The notes beneath the pieces were generated by a model that saw only the letters and a list, made by a program, of their open reading frames with translations, was not told where the DNA came from and ran no database searches. 64,000 nt of DNA from Chitinophagales bacterium (lineage in GTDB: Bacteria; Bacteroidota; Bacteroidia; Chitinophagales; UBA2359): the NCBI GenBank assembly GCA_041392475.1, contig JAWKLZ010000001.1, forward strand, positions 186,001 to 250,000, given 5' to 3'. The stretch's first letter is position 1. Each line of letters begins with the position of its first letter. A program made the translations under genes and the position numbers. This document shows, piece after piece, positions 16,848 to 27,400 of the stretch.

Positions 16848-19613
16848 ATGACAAGCAATTATTCTTATCTCAGCAATGCTCACCCAGCCTATATAGAGTC
16901 TTTATACAAAGATTATCAACAAAATAAAGAGGCGATTGATTCAGACTGGCGAAAATTTTTTGAAGGATTTGACTACGCAGTCGTCAGTGCAAACGGAAAC
17001 GGAACTGCTACGAACACATCTAAAGCAGTAGAAACTCCTACAAAGGAAGTAGATTTTTCTTTGTTGGATGAGTTAAAAGTGTACAATCTTATTCAAGCTT
17101 ATCGAGCCAAAGGACACTTAGAATCAGATACCAATCCCATACGTGAACGTAAGGATAGAAATGCACGTTTGAAATTGGAAGATTTTGGTCTGACCAATGC
17201 TGATTTGAACAAAAACTTTACTATCAGTAGCGAAATAGGACTAAAAAACGCAACACTTCAAAATATTGTCAGTCACCTTCGCACCGTTTATTGTGGAAGC
17301 ATTGGCTTAGAGTTCATGCACAATACCAATCCCAAAGTCACTCAGTGGTTTATTGACCGTTTTGAAAACAAAACAAATGGCTATGGATTTGATACCCACA
17401 CCAAAAAACACATTCTTAGAAAACTCAATCAAACCGTTGTTTTTGAACAGTTTTTGCATACCAAATATGTAGGACAAAAACGATTTTCGCTTGAAGGTGG
17501 AGAGTCGACTATTCCTGCAATAGATGCCATGATTCATGAAGCAGCTTCAACAGGTGCTGAGGAAATCATCATCGGAATGGCACACAGAGGTCGTTTGAAT
17601 GTATTGGCAAATATATTGGGTAAAACTTACGAGCAGATATTTAGTGAATTTGAAGGAAAATTCCCAGAACTAACCATGGGTGACGGAGATGTGAAGTACC
17701 ACTTGGGATATTCTTCTCAGGTTGACACCCATTCTGGTAGAAGAGTGTATCTAAAATTAGCTCCAAACCCTTCACATTTAGAGGCGGTCAATCCAGTAGT
17801 AGAAGGATATGCTCGCGCCAAAGCCGATGCCATTTACGATTTTGACTATGATCGTTTGATGCCCATACTTATTCATGGTGATGCTGCCGTTGCAGGACAA
17901 GGTATTGTTTATGAGGTAGTTCAGATGTCGGAATTGAAGGGTTATTATACAGGTGGAACCATTCATTTTATCATCAACAATCAAATTGGCTTTACCACAG
18001 ATTTTGACGATGCACGCTCAGCGAATTACTCTACCGATGTCGGAAAAATTGTCCAAGCCCCTGTTATTCACGTCAATGGTGATGATGTAGAAGCAGTGGT
18101 ATATGCTGCAAAAGTAGCAACGGCCTATCGTCAAGAATTTAACAAAGACATATTTGTGGATATGGTTTGTTACCGCAAACATGGACACAATGAAGGGGAC
18201 GACCCCAAATTCACACAACCCATAATGTACAAGTTGATTGCGAAACACGACAATCCTCGTGATTTGTATTCCAAGAAATTGGCAGCTGCAAACGAAGTAG
18301 ATGCAGTATTGGCCAAAAGAATGGATCAAGAGTTTCGCCAATTATTGCAGGAACGTTTGGATATGGTTCGCAATGAAAAACCACTTCCTTACAAATACCA
18401 AGAATCTGAATTAGCTTGGAGGGAATTGCGTCATACCATTGATCCAGAAGATTTCCATTATTCTCCTAGTACCAATATTAGTCAAGAACGTTTCAATACC
18501 ATTTTTGAAGGAATTACAGGCGTACCTGCGGACTTCAAAGTTTTGAAAAAAGTCCAGAAATTATTGGATGCACGCAAGGAAATGGTAGCTAACAACGGTT
18601 TATTGGATTGGGCAACAGCAGAATTGATGGCCTATGGCTCGATATTGCTGGAAGGTCACAATGTAAGAATGAGTGGACAAGACGTAAAAAGAGGTACATT
18701 TTCGCACCGTCATGCCATTTTATCCGAACCTACGGGCAGAGAGCACAATCTATTAAGCGATTTGGCCGAAGAACAAGGAAGGTTTTTGATATACAATTCT
18801 TTCCTATCAGAATTTGCAGTACTGGGCTTTGAGTTTGGATATTCAATGGCTTCCCCTTCTTCTCTTACCTTGTGGGAAGCGCAGTTCGGTGACTTTGTGA
18901 ATGGCGCACAAACCATGATTGACCAATTCATCACTTCTTCGGAAAGCAAGTGGGGGCGTATGAGTGGATTAGTTATGTTGTTGCCACACGGTTATGAAGG
19001 TCAAGGGCCAGAACACTCCAGTGCAAAATTGGAGCGATTTCTTCAGGCTTGTGCAGAATTTAATATCAGTGTGGTAAATATTACAGAACCTGCTAATTTT
19101 TTCCATGCACTTCGCCGACAACAACACCGTCCATTCCGCAAACCTTTGGTGGTTATGTCGCCAAAATCACTTCTACGTCATGCCAAATGTGTTTCACCGA
19201 TTGCAGATTTTGTAAACGAAGGAGCGAATTTTAAAGAAATAATAGACGACCCTACTATACAAGATGCTGAAAAAGTTCGCAAAGTCGTTTTGTGTAGCGG
19301 AAAGATTTACTATGATTTGTTGAACTACCAAGAAGAAAACAATATTCAGGATATAGCGGTTGTGCGTTTAGAACAATTGTATCCATTTCCTCAAAAACAA
19401 TTGGATGCTATTTTTGAAAAGTACAAAAACGCAAGTGTTACTTGGACACAGGAAGAACCCAAAAACATGGGAGCATGGTCATTTATCTTATACCACATGC
19501 CACAAAAGAATATGCAGGTAGTTTCTCGAAAAGAAAGTGCTTCACCTGCAACAGGTTACGCAAGCGTACATAAACAGCAACAATTGGATATTGTAGAAAA
19601 ATCTTTTGCATAA
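16848..19613 (+). CDS. sucA: 2-oxoglutarate dehydrogenase E1 component
   Basis: A 921-residue thiamine-diphosphate enzyme, the decarboxylating first step of the 2-oxoglutarate dehydrogenase complex of the TCA cycle. The N-terminal tail (YLSNAHPAYIESLYKDY) is the segment that docks on E2. The active-site half carries GMAHRGRLNVLAN (~243-255), ThDP/Mg binding GDAAVAGQG...NNQIGF (~344-380) and HGHNEGDDP (~444-452). The C-terminal half has LLPHGYEGQGPEHSSAKLERF (~707-727 region), a known family signature. It is followed 42 bases later by sucB in the same direction. A 7/8 -7 box (GATATTTG, 16816-16823) is upstream. Confidence 0.98.
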   Translation: MTSNYSYLSNAHPAYIESLYKDYQQNKEAIDSDWRKFFEGFDYAVVSANGNGTATNTSKAVETPTKEVDFSLLDELKVYNLIQAYRAKGHLESDTNPIRERKDRNARLKLEDFGLTNADLNKNFTISSEIGLKNATLQNIVSHLRTVYCGSIGLEFMHNTNPKVTQWFIDRFENKTNGYGFDTHTKKHILRKLNQTVVFEQFLHTKYVGQKRFSLEGGESTIPAIDAMIHEAASTGAEEIIIGMAHRGRLNVLANILGKTYEQIFSEFEGKFPELTMGDGDVKYHLGYSSQVDTHSGRRVYLKLAPNPSHLEAVNPVVEGYARAKADAIYDFDYDRLMPILIHGDAAVAGQGIVYEVVQMSELKGYYTGGTIHFIINNQIGFTTDFDDARSANYSTDVGKIVQAPVIHVNGDDVEAVVYAAKVATAYRQEFNKDIFVDMVCYRKHGHNEGDDPKFTQPIMYKLIAKHDNPRDLYSKKLAAANEVDAVLAKRMDQEFRQLLQERLDMVRNEKPLPYKYQESELAWRELRHTIDPEDFHYSPSTNISQERFNTIFEGITGVPADFKVLKKVQKLLDARKEMVANNGLLDWATAELMAYGSILLEGHNVRMSGQDVKRGTFSHRHAILSEPTGREHNLLSDLAEEQGRFLIYNSFLSEFAVLGFEFGYSMASPSSLTLWEAQFGDFVNGAQTMIDQFITSSESKWGRMSGLVMLLPHGYEGQGPEHSSAKLERFLQACAEFNISVVNITEPANFFHALRRQQHRPFRKPLVVMSPKSLLRHAKCVSPIADFVNEGANFKEIIDDPTIQDAEKVRKVVLCSGKIYYDLLNYQEENNIQDIAVVRLEQLYPFPQKQLDAIFEKYKNASVTWTQEEPKNMGAWSFILYHMPQKNMQVVSRKESASPATGYASVHKQQQLDIVEKSFA

Positions 19614-19655
19614 GTTTAGTAATTAAAACAAAAAGACAATAAATTCAACCATAAT

Positions 19656-21269
19656 ATGGCAGTTATAGAAATGAAAATCCCAACAAGTGGGGAATCCATC
19701 ACAGAAGTTACCATAGCCGAATTACTAGTAGAAGACGGCAGTTATGTAGAAATGGATCAAGCGATTATGGAAGTTGAAACGGACAAAGCCAATATGGAAC
19801 TGCCCGCCGAAGCTGCTGGAATTGTTCGCTTTAAGGTAGAAGCAGGAGATGATGTTGCAGTCGGAACAATCGTGGCTACGATTGAAACAGACAGCGAAGC
19901 AAGTCCTGTAGAAGATAAAAGCATCAAAGAGGTAGAACAAAAAGAGACACCAAAACCAGAAATAGAAGTCGAGCAACCCAAAACCAATAATGCAACTTCT
20001 AACGCTCCCTTGAATGCAGTGATAGAAATGAAAATCCCGACAAGTGGAGAATCTATTACCGAAGTTACCATTGCAGAACTACTTGTAGAGGAAGGTAGTT
20101 ATGTAGAAATGGATCAGCCCATCATTGAAGTTGAAACAGACAAAGCCAATATGGAATTGCCTGCTGAAGCTGCGGGAATTGTTCATTTTATGGTTGAAGC
20201 AGGTGATGATGTAGCGGTTGGAACGGTCGTGGCAAAAATTGATACAAGCGGAAGCCCAGAAAGCAAAAATCAAAATAAAACGGAGAGCGATAAAGAACAA
20301 GTAAAAACTACTTCAACAACTCCTCCACCTGCCAATACAACCTATGCCACAGGACACCCTTCTCCTGCTGCTGCAAAATTGATAGAAGAAAATGGGCTGC
20401 AATCAAAGGATCTAAAAGGTAGCGGCATTGACGGCCGCATCACCAAAGAAGACGTAGCCCAACACCTTCAACAACAGCCAACACCTACTGTAAAAAAAGA
20501 AACCACTTCAACTGAGACTTCAACAGATACAAAGCCAACCACTCCAATCGAAAAAATGGGCAACCGCAATATTCGCAAAGAAAAAATGTCTCGTTTGCGA
20601 AAAACCATCTCTCGTCGTCTATTGGCTGCAAAAAACGAAACAGCCATGCTCACTACCTTCAATGAGGTAGATTTGACCGAGGTAATGGCGATTCGCAGCA
20701 AATACAAAGAGACATTCAAAGAGAAACACCAAATTGGATTAGGCTTCATGTCTTTTTTCACCAAAGCCTGTGCCATGGCATTGATGGAATTTCCAGACGT
20801 AAACGCCTACATTGATGTAGAAGAAGGAGCAATTGAATACCACGATTTTGTGGATATTTCAGTCGCCGTTTCTACACCCAAAGGCTTGGTTGTGCCTGTT
20901 TTGCGTAATGTGGAGAAAATGACCTTACAAGACATCGAAATTGGTATCAAAGACTTGGCTATCAAAGGTCGTGATGGCAAATTAACCATGGACGAAATGA
21001 CAGGAGGAACGTTTACCATCTCCAATGGCGGTGTATTTGGTTCGCTCAATTCTACACCCATCATCAATCCTCCACAATCTGCTATCTTGGGAATGCACAA
21101 AATCCAAGAACGAGCAATGGTCATCAATGGTGAAATCAAAATTCGCCCCATGATGTATTTGGCTGTGTCTTACGACCATCGAATCGTTGATGGCAAAGAG
21201 GCGGTTACATTTTTGGTGCGGGTCAAAGAATTATTAGAAGAACCTTTGAAGATGTTCTTGAATATTTAA
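19656..21269 (+). CDS. sucB: 2-oxoglutarate dehydrogenase E2 (dihydrolipoyl succinyltransferase) with two lipoyl domains
   Basis: A 537-residue acyltransferase forming the core of the complex. Two tandem lipoyl domains (2-77 and 121-197) are nearly identical in protein (about 8 differences in 75) and carry lipoyl lysines Lys44 and Lys163, each in ETDKANMELP. Acidic/Ser-Thr-rich linkers follow, then an E1/E3-binding domain (~228-268, HPSPAAAKLIEENGL) and a catalytic domain (~305-537) ending in YDHRIVDGKEAV with the catalytic His. The usual SucB has one lipoyl domain, so the second is notable. It forms an operon with sucA; a terminator follows. Confidence 0.96.
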   Translation: MAVIEMKIPTSGESITEVTIAELLVEDGSYVEMDQAIMEVETDKANMELPAEAAGIVRFKVEAGDDVAVGTIVATIETDSEASPVEDKSIKEVEQKETPKPEIEVEQPKTNNATSNAPLNAVIEMKIPTSGESITEVTIAELLVEEGSYVEMDQPIIEVETDKANMELPAEAAGIVHFMVEAGDDVAVGTVVAKIDTSGSPESKNQNKTESDKEQVKTTSTTPPPANTTYATGHPSPAAAKLIEENGLQSKDLKGSGIDGRITKEDVAQHLQQQPTPTVKKETTSTETSTDTKPTTPIEKMGNRNIRKEKMSRLRKTISRRLLAAKNETAMLTTFNEVDLTEVMAIRSKYKETFKEKHQIGLGFMSFFTKACAMALMEFPDVNAYIDVEEGAIEYHDFVDISVAVSTPKGLVVPVLRNVEKMTLQDIEIGIKDLAIKGRDGKLTMDEMTGGTFTISNGGVFGSLNSTPIINPPQSAILGMHKIQERAMVINGEIKIRPMMYLAVSYDHRIVDGKEAVTFLVRVKELLEEPLKMFLNI

Positions 21270-21296
21270 TCATCTAAAAGTGAAATAATGATGAAG

Positions 21297-21334
21297 AACC
21301 TGATAGCAATCTTGAAAAACTATCGGGTTTTTTA
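21297..21334 (+). terminator. Intrinsic terminator after sucAB
   Basis: AACCTGATAG (21297-21306) pairs with CTATCGGGTT (21320-21329) with one G-U pair, followed by a T-run. It suggests that lpdA is transcribed separately or by readthrough. Confidence 0.75.
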
Positions 21335-21409
21335 TTAATTTCTTTAATCAACTTTGTTGAAGAAACAAGTTAGAATAAACAACTAAATAAAAGTAAAATA
21401 TACAATCGT

Positions 21410-22813
21410 ATGAAATACGACATCACCGTTATCGGTTCAGGCCCAGGAGGATATGTAGCTGCAATAAGATGCGCTCAATTAGGAATGAAAACAGCCATTA
21501 TAGAACGATACCCTACTTTGGGAGGAACTTGTTTGAATGTAGGCTGCATCCCTTCAAAAGCTCTACTGGATTCCACCGAACATTACCACAATGCTACGCA
21601 TACCTTCAAAACACACGGCATTGAAGTAGGCGAAGTAAGTGTGAATTTTGAGCAAATGATCAAGCGCAAAGGCGAAGTAGTGCAGCAAAATGTGCAAGGG
21701 ATTGACTACTTGATGAACAAAAACGAAATCACCGTTTTTCATGGGCATGGTTCTTTTGTCACCAAAAACAAAATTTCGATAGCCAAAGACGATGGCAGCA
21801 AAGAAGAAATCGAAACAGACAAGGTTATCATTGCTACAGGCTCGAAACCTTCGACTTTGCCTTTCATAAAACTTGACAAAAAGCGGGTGATTACTTCAAC
21901 AGAGGCGTTGGTTTTGAAGGAAATACCCAAACGCATGGTCGTCATTGGAGGCGGAGTGATTGGCTGCGAAATGGGTTCGGTTTATGCTCGATTGGGAACA
22001 GAAGTGACCATCGTAGAGTATATGCCCAACTTGATTGCAGGCATGGATGGCGAGTTGGGTAAAACCTTGTTTCGCTCACTTAAAAAACTGGGAATCAAAC
22101 ACTACCTCAACTATGGTGTAACAAGCGTAGAAAACAAAGGTGATGTAGTGGCGATTACTGCAAAGGGCAACAAAAAAGGCGATGAAATCAACATAGAAGC
22201 AGATTACTGTTTGGTTTCGGTTGGTCGCCGACCTTATACCGATAATTTGGGCTTGGAAAACATTGGGATCGAAACCAATAAACGCAAACAAATTCCTGTC
22301 GACAAACATTTGCAAACAAGTGTTGAAGGTGTCTATGCGATTGGGGATGTGATTGAAGGCGCAATGTTAGCGCACAAAGCGGAGGAAGAAGGTGTTTTTG
22401 TGGCGGAAACGATTGCAGGTCAAAAACCACACATCAATTATCTACTCATTCCTGGCGTGGTTTATACTTGGCCTGAAGTTGCAGGGGTAGGTTATACTGA
22501 AGAGCAATTGAAGGAGCAGGGAAGGGCTTACAAATCAGGTAAGTTTCCTTTTGCGGCAAGCGGTCGTGCGAGAGCGAGTATGGACACGGATGGTTTTGTG
22601 AAGGTCTTGGCGGACAAAGAAACGGACGAAATTTTGGGCGTTCACATGATTGGTCCTCGTATTGCGGATTTGATTGCAGAGGCGGTTGTGGCGATGGAAT
22701 ACCGTGCTTCTGCCGAAGATATTGCTTGTATGAGTCATGCACATCCTACTTATGCCGAAGCGATGAAAGAAGCTTGTTTGGCGGCTACAGAGAATCGGGC
22801 GTTGCATATGTGA
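21410..22813 (+). CDS. lpdA: Dihydrolipoyl dehydrogenase (E3)
   Basis: A 467-residue flavoprotein that reoxidises dihydrolipoamide on E2 with NAD+. Features: FAD motif GSGPGGYVAAIRCAQLG (~8-24), redox-active disulfide GGTCLNVGCIPSKAL (~42-56), NAD-binding IGGGVIGCEMGSVYARLG (~181-198), second FAD motif GVYAIGDV (~302-309), and the C-terminal His-Glu dyad HAHPTYAEAMKEA (~444-456). It sits 140 bases after sucB, beyond a terminator, and serves that complex and perhaps others. It ends with TGA. Confidence 0.97.
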   Translation: MKYDITVIGSGPGGYVAAIRCAQLGMKTAIIERYPTLGGTCLNVGCIPSKALLDSTEHYHNATHTFKTHGIEVGEVSVNFEQMIKRKGEVVQQNVQGIDYLMNKNEITVFHGHGSFVTKNKISIAKDDGSKEEIETDKVIIATGSKPSTLPFIKLDKKRVITSTEALVLKEIPKRMVVIGGGVIGCEMGSVYARLGTEVTIVEYMPNLIAGMDGELGKTLFRSLKKLGIKHYLNYGVTSVENKGDVVAITAKGNKKGDEINIEADYCLVSVGRRPYTDNLGLENIGIETNKRKQIPVDKHLQTSVEGVYAIGDVIEGAMLAHKAEEEGVFVAETIAGQKPHINYLLIPGVVYTWPEVAGVGYTEEQLKEQGRAYKSGKFPFAASGRARASMDTDGFVKVLADKETDEILGVHMIGPRIADLIAEAVVAMEYRASAEDIACMSHAHPTYAEAMKEACLAATENRALHM

Positions 22814-22842
22814 TTACAAGTTTCGTAAATAATTTATATTCC

Positions 22843-22893
22843 ATTGACAAGCATTGCTTTGTATGAAAACAAAGCAATGCTTGTCAATTTTTA
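22843..22893. terminator. Strong bidirectional terminator, 20-base perfect stem
   Basis: ATTGACAAGCATTGCTTTGT (22843-22862) pairs perfectly with 22869-22888 over a 6-base loop, followed by T5 on the plus strand and with A-rich flanks on the other. It separates lpdA from the convergent secreted protein gene. Confidence 0.92.
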
Positions 22894-22895
22894 CT

Positions 22896-24404
22896 TCAAT
22901 TCTCCACCACCAACTTCCCACTCTCCAGTCTTTCTCCTCCAATTTCCAACTGATACAAATAAACCCCACTCGTCCAATCTCCAACCTCCAATGTCAAACT
23001 CGAATTATTCATTTTCAATTCCCAACTCTCCATTAATTTCCCTTGATAATCATATACCTTCAATACGCCTTCTTTCGGAATTTGGTAGTGAATGGTCGTT
23101 TGTTGGCGGGCGGGATTGGGCGCAATCTGTACTTGGTAGGAACTCGATGTAGGGAAATGCGGAATATCCGTAAAAACCACCGTACTATCACACCCTTCAA
23201 AATCATCCTCCGCATAAGTCCTCCCTTCCGAACAAGTATTGCCCTCCTCATCAATCGTCAAAATCCAACTATATTGAGGGGGAGGAAAAAAACGATGCCC
23301 TGCCAAGACATAGCCTCCTTCAATTTTTTCGATGTCTCGTATATATACACTTGCATTGGGGTCAGCAGTGATGGTTTTTGTCCAAAGCGTGTCTCCACGA
23401 GAATCGAAATTCATGATTATTGGTTGATAGGTTCCGTATTCGTTTTCATATACTGCAACTCCAATAAAACCATTATCAGGCTTGATTATCAATTTTGTTT
23501 CTATGGCAAACAAATCGGGAAAAGGAAGGTCATATATCTTATCCCAAATAATATTTCCCAAATTGTTTAACTTGGCATAATAATTTTTTCTAATGCCATC
23601 CTCTTTAATTCCTCCTGAAAGAATGTAGCTTTCGTCTGATAAAGGAACTACTTGACAACCAGAATCATAATTATTTGTTCCATAGTTCCTTTGCCATTGT
23701 AACTGTCCTTTATCATTCGTTTTCACGCAATACATATCAAAATCAGTTATGGGACTTTTTCCATATCCAGAGAAAATATAGCCCCCATCCAAGGTCTCAT
23801 TGGCATGGAAAGCAACAGAAGTTCCTCCCAAACTATAGGTTTTTTCCCACTCTGCTTCCCCTTCTGAATCTGTTTTGATAATGTAAAAATGAAAACGTTC
23901 TATGTCTCGAAACCCTGTCAATAAAAATCCATTGTCTTTGGTATGTAATAAATGGTAAGCCCTTTCTCGATTTTCTCCAACCATTCCATAAGTTCTTTTC
24001 CAAGTAATTTCTCCATCAACTGTAAACTTGACCAAAGCTATATCAATATCTTCAAAAGTAATATCTTTATAGATTCCATAAGTAGCAGCAAAATTATTTT
24101 CATCTATTTGAACTAAGCATGTTCCTGTTGCACTCCCTCCATCTGTTCCTAATTCGAGAGCAACCTCTAATGAATGGATCCAAATTAAATCTCCATATAT
24201 ATCCATTTTGGCAATAAAGACTACTCTCCCCTCTAAATTTGTGTAGTTTCCTAAAACCAAATAAGCATTAGAAAGTGGAAGAGTTGCCACTACTACTAAA
24301 TTTGTACTTGGAAGTTGCAACTTTTTATTGAAGTAGGTAAAGTTTTGAGAAAATAGATTTACTGATAAGCAAGTGGCAAATAGAAATATTAGTAAGTGTT
24401 TCAT
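22896..24404 (-). CDS. T9SS-secreted protein with beta-propeller-like repeats
   Basis: A 502-residue protein: a signal peptide (1-~19, ..VNLFSQ), then about six repeats of ~50 residues of the form W-x-(K/R)-x-Y-G...D-G-G-(Y/F)-x-x-x-G, such as FLLTGFR, YIFSGYG and YILSGG, separated by KTDSEGEAEWEKTY-type strands. These repeats probably fold as a propeller. A T9SS type-A sorting domain ends the protein (~425-502, VQIAPNPARQQTTI...VYLYQLEIGG). The same repeat type forms the N-terminal part of the caspase protein at 52557-54926. The C-terminal coding DNA (about 22900-23060) is strongly pyrimidine-biased on the plus strand. Ligand and role are unknown. Confidence 0.82.
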   Translation of the reverse strand: MKHLLIFLFATCLSVNLFSQNFTYFNKKLQLPSTNLVVVATLPLSNAYLVLGNYTNLEGRVVFIAKMDIYGDLIWIHSLEVALELGTDGGSATGTCLVQIDENNFAATYGIYKDITFEDIDIALVKFTVDGEITWKRTYGMVGENRERAYHLLHTKDNGFLLTGFRDIERFHFYIIKTDSEGEAEWEKTYSLGGTSVAFHANETLDGGYIFSGYGKSPITDFDMYCVKTNDKGQLQWQRNYGTNNYDSGCQVVPLSDESYILSGGIKEDGIRKNYYAKLNNLGNIIWDKIYDLPFPDLFAIETKLIIKPDNGFIGVAVYENEYGTYQPIIMNFDSRGDTLWTKTITADPNASVYIRDIEKIEGGYVLAGHRFFPPPQYSWILTIDEEGNTCSEGRTYAEDDFEGCDSTVVFTDIPHFPTSSSYQVQIAPNPARQQTTIHYQIPKEGVLKVYDYQGKLMESWELKMNNSSLTLEVGDWTSGVYLYQLEIGGERLESGKLVVEN

Positions 24405-24426
24405 TTTGAGCTATTTTAAAAAATAA

Positions 24427-24452
24427 GACTTTCCCAAATACATGGGAAAGTC
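24427..24452 (-). terminator. Intrinsic terminator after the beta-helix protein gene
   Basis: GACTTTCCC (24427-24435) and GGGAAAGTC (24444-24452) form a perfect 9-base stem with an 8-base loop; on the minus strand a T-rich run follows. It ends the 29.2-24.5 kb transcript. Confidence 0.8.
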
Positions 24453-24471
24453 CTATTGGTAAAGAAATAGA

Positions 24472-27400
24472 TTAATGTAAAACAACCAGTTTTTGATGCT
24501 GATAAATAAAATTATCGTTGTACAAACGGCAAAAATAAACCCCTGATGATAATTCACTGGTATTTACAGTGAATGAAGTAGAGGAATCATCTATAGTCAC
24601 ACTTTTGACTAAAACACCTGAAGCATCGTAAATAGAAAAAGATAGTGGAGTCTTTGCAATTGCTCTATCTAAATAAATATTCACATAGTTTTTAGCGGGA
24701 TTGGGAAGCATATTCATTTGAATAGCATTCATATATTTACTTTCTAAGATTTCTGTGCCTCTCTTATTACCTCCTCCATTCAAACTAATAGGATGAGCAT
24801 TCCGAGTAAAACGGTGTCCAAAATAGATTGTTAATGCCGATTCAGCTAAAGTAGCTATATAACGGTCATTTTGATTCGCAGCCAAGCCTGTTAAATTACT
24901 TTCTGTTGTAGCATCCAAAGGATAATTCAATAACATATCCATGATACTGTAAAACTGAATCGACTGCGTATTGTGGGTTGGTAATGTAGCCAGTACATTG
25001 TTAGCTGCTGTAAAATCTTGTTTGTTGAGGTAAGTAGCAACCAAGATTCTCTTACTCCATTCTTCATTTTGGGCGATTAGTAGCTGAATCGAACAGTCTT
25101 GACCACAATCTTCATCCATCATTTGCCAAAAAGCTTGTTGTAATCTTTCTATGGCAGGGAAAGGAGAACCATTTAGGGGGTCAGTAATAGATTTGCCATT
25201 ATGGAGTTCAGGGAAGCTTATAGGAACAGGTAAATGAATAGGGTTAATTGGGCGAGCAACAATGATTCCATTATGCCCCAAAATAAAGTCACACGTTTGG
25301 GATTGAATTGCCTCACAATTATCAACAGGAAATTGGCAAGAAGCTAAAGTAGGAGTTGTAATTCCATTAACAATAGAAGGAAGAAACTGTCCCCCCAAGT
25401 TTAGGTTAACTGGATTGAAAGAATTGTTGAAAATATGAAAATTCGTGCTATTCGAACCATGCCAATTGTTTCTTAGTGCTAATTCTTTATTTGAAGAAAT
25501 ACACATACCTACTTGCGCTCCAATCGTAGCTTCCCAATCAATGTACCAGTCAATGGCATAACCTGTATAGGTATTGCAGTCCAAAATTATGCGTTCATTA
25601 TTCCCTTCAAATTGAGTGCCTACCTCCAAATGACCATTGATGTTATTGGCAATGATAGCACCGCCATTCACTCCTCCTTGATTACTCTCTACAATTACAA
25701 TACCTTCTACATCACTTGCACCTGAGACATTGCGATTAATCGTATTTTCTGCAATATCAAAACCTGTACTCGCAATAGCATAAATGGCATAGGTATCATC
25801 ATTTGCCAATTCAGGAGCAGGAAGTTCAAAAGTATTTCGTTGAACGACATCTGCCATACTCCCATTAAGAGTAATCCCTTTGTACACTCCTTCAAACTGG
25901 TTGTTCAAAATTCCTACAGTCTCTTGAACAGCCCCAACGCCAACTACTGCTACTCCCTGAAAGGTATTGATAAATTCATTTCCCAAATCAGCGCAGTTTA
26001 TATGCCCAATCACATAAGCAGAGGCATTTACTTGAATTGCTGTTCCTTTTGCTAATCCACTTAATTCGGTTGTATTCGTTTCAAACTTATTTCGTTGAAT
26101 GAGTGGTGATAGTGTCATCTCTTGAAGTACAATATGTTCATAGTTGCCATTTTGTCCAAGTGTTCCTGCAAAAGGAGCAGAATTTAGAAAATGACAATTC
26201 TCAATTTTGCTTTCTTCATTGTCATAATTTGTCGCTCCAAAGTCAATTCCCACAAGATTGTTTTCAAAGGTGACATTGTTTACATCTACAATACCACCAG
26301 AATTTGTTGCATTATCAATACCTACAAGAGCATTTTGAATCTTGCCATTTCGAAGATACACAAAGCCATGTGCAGCACTACCACTGCTTAGGTAATTGAT
26401 AGGATGCGCTTCGGTAGAATTTCCTTCTACCTCCAATCCTTTCCAAATATCATCTCCATTACAAGCACTCACATCAAACTCCACATTGTTAGCTCTCAAT
26501 TCCCCTCCTCGTTCTACGACAATACCCGAATTTTCACCCATAAACTGAACAATTGCTCCATCTTGAATGGTAAGTACCCCTTCTGATTGAATATAAACCA
26601 TTCCATCTACGGTAATGACATTATCATCTTCGCTGATGTCCCAAAGTTCATTACCAGTAATTTGGAGAGGAGTGGGGTTGGCTTGAATGCCTAAGTTAGC
26701 GGTGGTTACTTTGTATTCGTCTATTGTAGAACAGCCTCCATTTATGACCACGGTTAGGGAATAAGTACCTCGTTCTGCGATGGAAATAGGGCTAACAGAA
26801 TTCCCTATCCCAAAATCTTCAAGGGAAGTTGACCAAAGCCATCTATCATACAAAACATTTGGATTGTTTAAGGTAAGTAGCACACTCCCGAGTACGCAAT
26901 CATTTCTATCACTAACAATTGTGGGAGTTTGATTTTCAGGAATGTGTACTTCTGTAGTCACCTCAGAACTCGTTCTACAAGCATCCCCATTTGTCACCCA
27001 AACGGTATAAGTACCTATTTCATTTACTGTAATGACTTGGGCAGTTTGACCATTCGACCACAAATAACTATCATAACCACTACCAGCATCTAATTCATAA
27101 GAACTACAACCACTCAAGTAAGTAGCAGTAATTGTAGGAAGATTTGTAGTATTGGCAGGGCTTATGTTGCAAGTACTTCCTGCTGTTTGAAAGGAAATAC
27201 TGTTGCTAAAAGCTGTATTTTCAATATTGTTACCTTCGCAATCCCTACAAACTGTACTTATTTGGGCTTCGTAGTTTTCGCAAGCAGATAAACCAGAAAG
27301 GGAGAAAGGAGGTTCATCTATATCTTCAATAGTTGTCCAACTTGTTTCTGATAAAGCCTTGTAACGAATGTCATAATCAGCGTTCGATTGAATGTTCCAG

